Assembly (NCBI GenBank): GCA_018064345.1 | Contig: JAGHVK010000005.1 | Coordinates: forward strand, 1 to 49,722 | Direction of reading: 5' to 3' | Length of the DNA: 49,722 nt | Source: Candidatus Cacconaster merdequi | Lineage (GTDB): Bacteria > Bacteroidota > Bacteroidia > Bacteroidales > UBA932 | Shown here: piece by piece, positions 44,601 to 49,722 of the stretch | Layout of the letters: every line of letters begins with the position of its first letter | How positions within the stretch are numbered: position 1 is the first letter of the stretch | Notes under the pieces: generated by a model | What the model saw: only the letters and a program-made list of their open reading frames with translations | Told to the model about the DNA's origin: nothing | Database searches by the model: none | Translations under genes and position numbers: made by a program

Positions 44601-45972
44601 GGTTGTCAGGGTGCTCTGCCGCCGCCTGTCGGAACAGGCTCAGAATCGTGGCATCAGGGTCGGCCCTGTGTATCTCTGGGTTGAAGCTGTCGAGAAGAGA
44701 AGTCTGCTCACCGTCAAGAAGGTCTGTCTGAGAGAGGTCATCCTTGAAGAGCATTCCACTCAGGACATTGCGGTATGTTGTGGTCAGCTGTCTTATGAAC
44801 TCTTTTGAGTACCTGTCGGCGGCATACTGTGTCGTACATTTGTAACCTCCTTCAGGTGAAAGATATACGTTTGCCAATATTTCATAGCCGGGCCTGAAGG
44901 TACGCAGGTCGGTGGCCTTGATGCGGTTTCCTCCGAGGAAAATGTCGTAGTCGTACAACGGCCCCTGGAACGCGAAGCATACCTGTGGGTTGAGGGAAAG
45001 GTCGCTGCAGCATTCTCCAAAGGAGTAGATGGTCCTTGTGCGTGCCTCTTTCAACTGTTTGAACGTACTCTTGAGCTGCCAGCCGGTATCTGATGTTCTG
45101 CTGAAGTCCTGAAAGACAGGGAAAGTCTTGACCATCATTCCGAAGGAACGCCGGGTGCGCGAGTCATTGCGGCCGTGGTGGATGGTTGCGAAGAGCGCCT
45201 GAGATTCACCGCTGTAGCACGCCAGTGTATATCCGAATGCAAGGGTGAACGGAGCGCTTGTCCCGACTTCGTGCTTCTTGCAGAAGTCCGATATTTCAGC
45301 ATGACGCAGTCCCAGGTCGAAAGTATCTTTCGCCCAGAGTCTTCCGCCGGTTTCGGAGTCGTCGTCCTTCAGGTCGGGGATGGGGAGTGAATCGGTTTCG
45401 GCAGCAGGAGCGAACTCATTTGCGTACCATTCCCTGGCTTCTTCGTATTCGGCCCCGCCGCGCCTTGTCTCTTCATCAGTGGCGATTTCAAATCCGTCCA
45501 TCTCCTCCGGAGACAGACTCTTTCCGTCGTATGCTTCGCTCAACTCCTTCCTGAAGTTGGAGAAAGAGATTCCGTCGAACACTATGTGGTGGAAGCATAC
45601 ACCGAACCAGGTATCACCATTATCCGTACAGATGCCGAATCTTACGAGATTCTCGTCGAGAAGATTGAACCTGCTCTGCATCCGGACTTTGAGCTCTTCA
45701 AGGGAAAGGTATCTTCTTACAACCCCTCCGTCCAGTACATCCTCCACTCTTCCCGGCTTGAGGCGAAGCTGCCCGTCGTCTGTCTGGACAAGCCTTGAAC
45801 AGATGTATCTGTGGTTATCGAGCACGCTGTAAAGCGCCTTCTCAAGCCTCTGACAGTCGGCATTCCTGCCAAGATTGTACACGAGGTCAATGTTGTAGTC
45901 GGAATTACCACTCGCAGAAGTTTCGGAAAGATAGATGCCCAATTGGGTTAGCGAAACAGGGAAGTCATTCAT
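38644..45972 (-). CDS. Two-module non-ribosomal peptide synthetase with terminal thioester reductase (C-A-T-C-A-T-R)
   Basis: At 2,442 residues this is the largest gene of the window. Order: C1 about 1-430 (HHIVFDG near 128), A1 about 445-915 (YTSGSTGKPKG near 580), T1 about 925-1000 (GLSSILSMRL, a weak match to GGxSL), C2 about 1030-1450 (HHLVCDG near 1152), A2 about 1475-1945 (YTSGSTGTPKG near 1604), T2 about 1955-2030 (GGTSLMAMRL), R about 2060-2442 (FLTGATGYLG near 2074, YSRSK near 2234). Manual alignment to GrsA gives pocket codes DAMFTGAVF(K) and DLLSQGMIC(K); neither is one I can assign. The leading C domain suggests an acyl starter, and the R domain suggests NAD(P)H-dependent release as an aldehyde or alcohol. 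No epimerisation or thioesterase domain, and no phosphopantetheinyl transferase gene in the window. Confidence 0.97.
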   Translation of the reverse strand: MNDFPVSLTQLGIYLSETSASGNSDYNIDLVYNLGRNADCQRLEKALYSVLDNHRYICSRLVQTDDGQLRLKPGRVEDVLDGGVVRRYLSLEELKVRMQSRFNLLDENLVRFGICTDNGDTWFGVCFHHIVFDGISFSNFRKELSEAYDGKSLSPEEMDGFEIATDEETRRGGAEYEEAREWYANEFAPAAETDSLPIPDLKDDDSETGGRLWAKDTFDLGLRHAEISDFCKKHEVGTSAPFTLAFGYTLACYSGESQALFATIHHGRNDSRTRRSFGMMVKTFPVFQDFSRTSDTGWQLKSTFKQLKEARTRTIYSFGECCSDLSLNPQVCFAFQGPLYDYDIFLGGNRIKATDLRTFRPGYEILANVYLSPEGGYKCTTQYAADRYSKEFIRQLTTTYRNVLSGMLFKDDLSQTDLLDGEQTSLLDSFNPEIHRADPDATILSLFRQAAAEHPDNLAVTFREHSLTYRELDRLSDRIAAAIESEVVAIMVNRSEMFPAYTLAAMKAGATYQPLDPSYPAERLEYMLRDSGAGLLIADRDLRPLVSGYEGNVLFTDETGNLPQSVKELRGCTGDDIFILLYTSGSTGKPKGVRISQHNIVTFCDWYRRYYSLDSNGVVLAYASFGFDADMMDLYAALTTGAGVCIVPEETRLDLEALSDYMAANKVTHSFMTTQVGYQFAVSFASHPTLKHLTIGGEKMPSISAVPESYRLYNAYGPTECTVFTTTFPVTHYEKDIPIGRPLDTISCIIVDKNGRRVPVGACGELVVLGDQISKGYLNLPEKTAEVFGRFGRDSYCSGDIVRYRTDGNIEFVGRRDGQVKIRGFRIELKEVEAVIREFEGIKDATVQAFDLESGGKFIAAYVVSEAAVDISALNRFILERKPSYMVPAVTMQIDAIPLNVNQKVDRRKLPVPKAEETSSADAGPDREPNYLEKRILDLTAKLTGNPVEGITRPLSAQGLSSILSMRLSVQLFKQFGVRISGSSILDGASVADIENIILEETFGGDAATSRKDSPKSEEERKESLRYGSAKLSFPQQGVYVDCIANPDSTLYNIPMEIRFPSSVSCEKLRDAVEKVILAHPELSARFVDDGKDDIIQTIPENVPAASIDIRNADVEEEKKTFVRPFNLASDTLWRAVIIKSRDASQGPVLLMDIHHLVCDGSSYDIMLQEMIQEIEGVSIKEEGYTYLDYCRDQELFASSVAFKEYKAFFADELKEFETVTEISSDISGAAPGKQAEVAVRIPEECLVTDIEGITAADLWLAASGYAIGRYASTKDIYISTVSSGRGNLDIASTVGMFVNTLPVSMHIRNQSVSEYLKEVSATFRSTIARENYPFSLIAADYGYSAAITYAYQMDVLSEYKVNGESVAAGSFGLDAPKFKIGVLVELHDGVPSVVLQYDDSLYSRFLMQSLGESIVTVARTMKASPDSPINKTSMLSEERKAVLEKFHRTSDADFQVHTFHEGIERWARLTPEATAVTACDRTLTYKEFNDAAGRMANALIKEGLHRSDKVVLLLPRRSDFLVAALAVMKCGAAYIPMDPEYPVERISYILGDSEGRFVITTADKTSDYPGRAIDIEDLVRKSAECSESVTGVEVSEDDLAYLIYTSGSTGTPKGVMIQHRGISNYLSPHPDNPHTYAVATASKGVVCSATVSFDLSILEYGTALFNGKTLVLADEQATTDSLRLAALYRETGADVLSGTPSRIETYMEIPEYREIVASCRIVQMGGEKLPSSLVRRLKEITDADIFNMYGPTEITICCNASRVNDSEEITVGRPLPGFSEFIIDCDGNELPAGVTGELLISGPSLSPGYHNLPEKTAASFIEWNGLRAYKSGDLARWDENGAVLILGRTDSQVKLNGLRIELGEIESVMSRQNGVRQCVVVIRKVSGQDKLVAYYTESTPTDIASIKAGMQEKLTPYMVPSIFIKLDTMPVTPAGKIDTRHLPEPKAAASEYIEPRNDVERFFCDAVARTLNLERVGITDNFFEIGGTSLMAMRLSVAISHGGYQIAYKDIFNFPTPGEMASFASGGESIGKQSEEEEDREITGYDYSLIEKTIRANNVTTYLNDTSKRPLGRVFLTGATGYLGIHILYELLKDKDVPAIYCLVRGGKGKSPEIRLQTLLFYYFDDSYAQEFGKRLFVVDGDVTKPFDYFNEKIDTLINCAANVKHFSAGTDIEDINIGGVANCIDLCLRSGALFVQTSTGSIGGISFKEDGVTAPHILREDEFYFGQQLENKYSRSKFIAERSILEAIALKGLKAKIMRLGNLAPRSRDGEFQINSYSNSYMGRLKAFRTLGVAPYDALVSQTELSPIDDTARAICLLAGTNDRCVVFHVSNSHRSLVADVINCMNKAGLTIKPVDNGRFERELKKALEDPEKADILQSLLAYSGRSDGRSAIFNTYTSIYTTVVLMHLGFQWNTTTWDYMEQFLLKIQSLGFFGNEIKR

Positions 45973-46042
45973 ATTCTTCTGTATATTACGCGAATTTAAC
46001 TATTTTTTGCTTCTTTATCGGTAAAGTGATGCTTAAAAAGTG

Positions 46043-46050
46043 TAAATTTG
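46043..46050 (+). promoter_or_regulatory. -7 box for the SpoIIE-STAS genes, nearly leaderless
   Basis: TAAATTTG ends five bases before the ATG at 46056, the same layout and octamer as at gmk. It lies in the 83-base region between the divergent NRPS and phosphatase genes. On the NRPS side I find no TAnnTTTG match, so that operon may need another sigma factor or an activator. Confidence 0.6.
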
Positions 46051-46055
46051 CATAT

Positions 46056-47825
46056 ATGAGCAGGTTGTCTTTCAAGAATGTCATCGTGTGGATTGCGGCT
46101 GTCGGCGCTTTCGTCTCCGTATTCGGATTCTGGGCCGTCATCCGTTATCTGAAGGGTGAAGTGACGGTATGGGTGCAGCAGGAGGCCCAGCACTCTTCGG
46201 CATACGTACACAACTATGTGGACGGAAGCCTTGAAAGCACGGAAAGGCTCGCTTTTGCCTTGGCTGCCGAGATGTTCGATGACTTCTCATATCTTCCCGA
46301 TGGAACCGCAAATGTGAGATACAGCCCTGGTCGTGGACGAATCGTTTCGGAAGAGGAGATATTCCATACACTTGACCTTTTCCTTGCTTCAAACCCTCAC
46401 ATCTATGGAGTGGGCATCGGTTTCAGGGAGGCGCCGGGGCATCTTCCAAAGTACGAGTACGGTTTCGGATGCTACAGTTCCAACACCTCCGAAGGTGTGA
46501 AGCGGTATCAGATGGGCGGACTTTGGGACTACCACTATGATGAATGGTATTGTGAGGTGCTTGACGGAAAGCCACGCTGGTGCCATCCTTTCGAAGAGAT
46601 GAGCGGCAAGGTTGTAGCCGGTTTCAGCGTGCCGGTATTGGACAGCGATTCGAATGTGGTGGCAGTCCTGGCCCTGGGCATCGATACCGAAATCTTCCAG
46701 AAGAAGTGTACGGAAGTGACTCCGATCCCCGGTTCCGACATATCCCTTATTGACGGAAGCGGACGTTTCATAGCCAACAGCGAACCATATCTTCTTCTGA
46801 GTGATGCCCGCAAATCACCGAGACACGCGTCCCTCTTTGAAGACAAGGAATCTGACACCATCGATTTTACGGAAGTATCTTCCATTACAAGGAACGGAAC
46901 GATATTCTACTTCACCCCGATAGAGCGCAGCGGATGGACAATCTGTGCCGAGTTCCCCGACAAGGCTGTGCTTGAAAGTTTGAAGGATGTCATCTTCAAG
47001 GTCTCGATGATTTCAATGGTGAGCCAGGCGTTCATCATCCTTTTCATCGCTCTGCTCTTCTTCAGGGCTTTGAAAATCGCTTCCGGCAAGGCAAGCATCG
47101 AAAGGGAACTTTCGATAGCTTCCCATCTGCAGATGGAGATGCTTCACCCGCGCTGTCCTGACAGAAGCAAGACAGGCGGATGCGACTTCTTCGCATATCT
47201 CAATTCCGCGGCTGATATCGGAGGTGACCTGTATGACTACCGTCTGCACGATGGGAAACTCTATTTCTGCATAGGTGACGTGGCTGGCAAGGGTGTACCG
47301 GCATCTCTCTTCATGGCCGGTGTGCTCGAACTCTTCCGCAACGAAATATTCCATACTGACTCTCCTGCCAGGATAGCGACTCACATCAACCTCACACTTG
47401 CCTCTTCGAGCGATTCGGATATGTTCTGCACGATGTTCATCGGTGTGCTTTATCCTGAAAGCGGGAGGCTCGTCTATTGCAATGCCGGTCATAACCCTCC
47501 ATTGCTCGGAGGCCGGTTCCTCGATTCGTGGAAGGTCCTCCCGGTAGGGGCAATGAACGGTACCGTCTATCGGGATATGGAAGTAGTGATGAAGAAAGAT
47601 GATTATCTTGTGATGTACACCGACGGAGTGACCGAGGCTGAAAATTCCCGTGGGGAATTTTTCGGCAATGAAAGACTTGCAAAGGCTCTCGGAGAGGTCG
47701 GCCCGTCAAGTGAATGGAATGCGGAAAGAATTGTGAATCACTTGCTTGGCGGTGTTAAGAAGTTCGCGGGAAAGGCAAGCCAAAGCGACGATATCACGAT
47801 TGTGGCCATAGGTGGAGGCTTGTGA
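46056..47825 (+). CDS. Membrane dCache-SpoIIE (PP2C) serine phosphatase
   Basis: The 589-residue protein has a transmembrane helix (about 7-31), a periplasmic dCache-type sensor (about 35-285), a second helix (about 316-337) and a cytosolic PPM/SpoIIE phosphatase domain. Metal-binding motifs are ADIGGDLYDY (near 387), GDVAGKGVPASLFM, YTDGVTEAEN and SQSDDITIVAI (near 575). Such enzymes dephosphorylate STAS anti-sigma-antagonists when the sensor binds its ligand. The ATG at 46056 is chosen over the open frame from 45795, which overlaps the NRPS gene and crosses the -7 box. The STAS gene lies 69 bases downstream, a classic pairing. Confidence 0.93.
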   Translation: MSRLSFKNVIVWIAAVGAFVSVFGFWAVIRYLKGEVTVWVQQEAQHSSAYVHNYVDGSLESTERLAFALAAEMFDDFSYLPDGTANVRYSPGRGRIVSEEEIFHTLDLFLASNPHIYGVGIGFREAPGHLPKYEYGFGCYSSNTSEGVKRYQMGGLWDYHYDEWYCEVLDGKPRWCHPFEEMSGKVVAGFSVPVLDSDSNVVAVLALGIDTEIFQKKCTEVTPIPGSDISLIDGSGRFIANSEPYLLLSDARKSPRHASLFEDKESDTIDFTEVSSITRNGTIFYFTPIERSGWTICAEFPDKAVLESLKDVIFKVSMISMVSQAFIILFIALLFFRALKIASGKASIERELSIASHLQMEMLHPRCPDRSKTGGCDFFAYLNSAADIGGDLYDYRLHDGKLYFCIGDVAGKGVPASLFMAGVLELFRNEIFHTDSPARIATHINLTLASSSDSDMFCTMFIGVLYPESGRLVYCNAGHNPPLLGGRFLDSWKVLPVGAMNGTVYRDMEVVMKKDDYLVMYTDGVTEAENSRGEFFGNERLAKALGEVGPSSEWNAERIVNHLLGGVKKFAGKASQSDDITIVAIGGGL

Positions 47826-47839
47826 CCTGTTTTGAAATG
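47824..47839 (+). repeat. Dispersed repeat at the phosphatase stop
   Basis: GACCTGTTTTGAAATG shares its first bases with the TGA of the phosphatase gene, in the gap before the STAS gene. Confidence 0.6.
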
Positions 47840-47894
47840 AAAGAGTGCGAGCGACTGCCGCACTTCCACAATAATATTGTATCTGTTTGATAAT

Positions 47895-48200
47895 ATGAAA
47901 TGTAAGATAAAGACCAAAGATGATTCCACAGTCTGTACCCTGCAAGGGAAGATAGGTACGAAGGAGGCTGACGAGTTCGCAGCCAAGTATCTCCCTCAGT
48001 TGATTGATAATGCCGGAGGAACCATTCTCTTCAAATGCGAGGATCTGGAGTTCATCTCTTCTTCCTGGCTCCGCAAGCTTCTGACACTTGCCAAGAACGT
48101 TGCTGACAAAGGTGGCAAGGTCACCCTTTCGGGAATCCGTCCCGAACTTCGCGAAGTGCTTGATGTCACCGGTTTCACCACTATCGTGGAAATAGTGTAA
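47895..48200 (+). CDS. STAS-domain anti-sigma factor antagonist
   Basis: The 101-residue protein is a single STAS domain like SpoIIAA/RsbV. FKCEDLEFISSSWLRKLL (about 46-63) holds the phosphorylation loop; Ser56 aligns with the phosphorylated serine of the ISSAGLR pattern, although Trp replaces the usual small residue after the Ser run. Dephosphorylated, it should bind and titrate a kinase-type anti-sigma factor. No separate RsbW or sigma factor gene is in the window; the ATPase-like tail of the MATE fusion is the only local candidate partner. The ATG at 47895 is preferred to the one at 47877. Confidence 0.9.
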   Translation: MKCKIKTKDDSTVCTLQGKIGTKEADEFAAKYLPQLIDNAGGTILFKCEDLEFISSSWLRKLLTLAKNVADKGGKVTLSGIRPELREVLDVTGFTTIVEIV

Positions 48201-48244
48201 GACTGCCTCAAAACGGGCATATTCTTTGATAGGAAACAATCTGT

Positions 48245-48273
48245 CTTTCCGTGCCTCTTCAATGGCAGGAAAG
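48245..48273 (+). other. Hairpin in the leader of the TolC-family gene
   Basis: CTTTCC and TGCC pair with GGCA and GGAAAG, ten pairs with one bulged G around an eight-base loop. It lies 33 bases before the TolC start and has no U-tract, so it looks like a leader structure rather than a terminator. Confidence 0.45.
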
Positions 48274-48306
48274 GTGGATGCTGACCAATCATAAATAGTC
48301 CATTAT

Positions 48307-49680
48307 ATGAGGAAGTTTCTTTTATATCTTTTACTGACATCGCTGCCGCTGTGTGCGGTGGCTCAGACAGACGGCCTGAGCGGCCCTATGTCACTTAAAC
48401 AGTGTCTGGAGTACACTGTTGAAAACAATGTCTCACTACAGAAGGACAGGCTCGCGATGGAGGCTGCCGCCCAGTCCAGGCGTGAGATAGTCGGAGCACT
48501 CCTGCCTCAGGTCAGTGCATCCGGCTCATATTCCTACAATATTCAGAAGACCACGATTGCAATGCCGAACTTCGTCAATTCGATGATGCCGGAGGCGATG
48601 CGTGATCCGAATGCACCTAAGTATATGACGGTTACGATGGGTATGGACCAGAGTGCCAACTGGGGGGTCGCCCTGACGCAACAGCTTCTCAATTTCTCTC
48701 TTTTCAATGCTGCAGGCATTGCCAAAGCAGCGGAAGAGATGTCGAAGATGGGTGCGGAGGCTGACACCGACGATGTCATAGCGAAGACTGCCACGCTCTT
48801 CTACAATGCACAGGTGCTTGAGTACTCTATGTCGCTCTTCGACGAAAGTCTCGCTGTTATGGAGAGAATGACAGGCATAATGGAGGCCAATCGTGAGGCT
48901 GGAATCGTCAGGAATGTGGATGCTGACAGAATAGCAGTGACGAAGATGAATCTTCTTACGGAAAAGTCGTCCCTTGCCCAGGCTCTTGAGATTCAGAAGA
49001 ACCTCCTCAAGCTTCAGATGGGATTCCCTATGGATTCACCTTTGGAACTGGAGCCCGCGGATATGGAACAGATTGAGGAGATGCTTTTTGCAGAGCCCGC
49101 CGCAACTTTCGATGTCGAGACGCAACTGCCTTACAAGATGCTCAAGAAGCAGCAGACGATGCTCGACTTCCAGAAAAAGTCGGCGATATCGGAGGCTCTT
49201 CCCGCACTGGTATTCAATGCCAACTATTCGCAGAACTATATGGGTGACCATTTCTACGGCGAGACTTTCCATCATTTCCCCGTATCGATGCTTACCCTCA
49301 GTCTGAAGGTTCCTATCTTCTCGGGAATGTCGAAGAGCGCCAAGGTGAAGAAGGCGGCCATAGAGATTGAAAAGTCTCAAAGAGACGAAAAGATGCTTGT
49401 GCAGTCACTTACGATGGGATATAAGAATGCAAGGATGCAGATGGAAACCAACCGGAGCACAATCGGTTCCCAGAAGCGGAACAAGACTCTTGCTCAGGAT
49501 GTCCTCAAAGTTACGGAAAACAATTACAAGGAGGGCCTTGCCTCCCTCTCGGACCTGCTCAATGCGTCATCTTCACTCATACAGGCGCAGATGAACTACG
49601 TGAACGCGCTCAACACCTGCGTCAAAGCCTATATCGACCTCAGGAAGGCCGATGGAACGATAAGCTCCCTGACCAGATAG
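48307..49680 (+). CDS. TolC-family outer-membrane efflux protein
   Basis: The 457-residue protein has a signal peptide (about 1-19, ending CAVA-Q) and the two-repeat OEP/TolC pattern. MSLKQCLEYTVENNVSLQ begins repeat one, a Tyr/Ser-rich strand region contains SYSYNIQK, and long helices end in SLSDLLNASSSLIQAQMNYVNALNT. It forms a trimeric channel with an inner-membrane pump for type I or RND/ABC efflux. An ATG at 49718 just downstream probably starts its membrane-fusion partner, outside the window. Proximity to the NRPS cluster suggests product export, but that is inference. Confidence 0.93.
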   Translation: MRKFLLYLLLTSLPLCAVAQTDGLSGPMSLKQCLEYTVENNVSLQKDRLAMEAAAQSRREIVGALLPQVSASGSYSYNIQKTTIAMPNFVNSMMPEAMRDPNAPKYMTVTMGMDQSANWGVALTQQLLNFSLFNAAGIAKAAEEMSKMGAEADTDDVIAKTATLFYNAQVLEYSMSLFDESLAVMERMTGIMEANREAGIVRNVDADRIAVTKMNLLTEKSSLAQALEIQKNLLKLQMGFPMDSPLELEPADMEQIEEMLFAEPAATFDVETQLPYKMLKKQQTMLDFQKKSAISEALPALVFNANYSQNYMGDHFYGETFHHFPVSMLTLSLKVPIFSGMSKSAKVKKAAIEIEKSQRDEKMLVQSLTMGYKNARMQMETNRSTIGSQKRNKTLAQDVLKVTENNYKEGLASLSDLLNASSSLIQAQMNYVNALNTCVKAYIDLRKADGTISSLTR

Positions 49681-49722
49681 ATAATAGTGGATAATAATGT
49701 AATAAAAATAACAGTATATGAA
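49681..49722 (+). other. Window edge with start of a further gene
   Basis: After the TolC stop an AT-rich spacer leads to ATG at 49718-49720, where the window ends. A periplasmic adaptor (HlyD/AcrA type) is common in this place, but only the start codon is visible. Confidence 0.3.

Noticed and set aside
45795-46055. Upstream extension of the SpoIIE frame
   Set aside because: It overlaps the NRPS start, reads across the -7 box and shows no conserved residues. The protein starts naturally at the first membrane helix.
49718-49722. Start of a membrane-fusion protein gene
   Set aside because: Only an ATG and two bases are visible, so no product can be supported.

Overview
The window looks like a Bacteroidales (Bacteroidota) chromosome segment, probably from a gut-type organism. 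The evidence is the gene families present, the near absence of Shine-Dalgarno sequences, and repeated matches to the Bacteroidota -7 promoter element TAnnTTTG. There is no rRNA, phage, insertion-sequence transposase or CRISPR array. Two tRNA genes are present, tRNA-Glu(CTC) and tRNA-Lys(CTT).

Layout. 1-4,000 holds an RluA-type pseudouridine synthase, a two-metal Xaa-Pro aminopeptidase and, convergent to it, class II fructose-bisphosphate aldolase. 4,049-10,641 is one tight operon: guanylate kinase, an in-frame NadD-GlpA fusion, a short GlpB, GlpC, a GlpT-type transporter and a HAD-IIA phosphatase. It links nucleotide and NAD biosynthesis to glycerol-3-phosphate uptake and oxidation. A tRNA-Glu with a full promoter and terminator and an orphan GNAT-like gene follow. 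23,715 back to 11,572 is a seven-gene minus-strand run: amidase, uvrB, relA, uvrA, acetyltransferase-like protein, HerA/DUF853 ATPase and PAP2 phosphatase. uvrB/relA and relA/uvrA physically overlap. A GH127-like lipoprotein follows, then a visibly more AT-rich glycan island (25,902-30,434: GT4, Wzx-type flippase, CgeB-like GT, GT2), then tRNA-Lys, PhzF, a CPBP protease and a Dabb-domain protein.

The most interesting region is 33,105-49,722. A minus-strand operon encodes a 2,442-residue C-A-T-C-A-T-R non-ribosomal peptide synthetase, two different PaaK-like adenylate-forming enzymes, a MATE exporter fused to a degenerate RsbW-like ATPase domain, and a secreted metallophosphoesterase. Divergent from it, 83 bp away, are a membrane dCache-SpoIIE (PP2C) phosphatase, a STAS anti-sigma-antagonist and a TolC-type outer-membrane channel. 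The parts fit a signal-regulated pathway that makes and exports a reductively released, probably N-acylated dipeptide aldehyde, alcohol or pyrazinone. The product, the regulatory wiring and the exporter pairing are inference.

A short dispersed motif, GAACCTGTTTTGAAATG or its variants, recurs at least a dozen times. It mostly lies on or just after stop codons and sometimes forms inverted pairs or a 12-bp palindrome.
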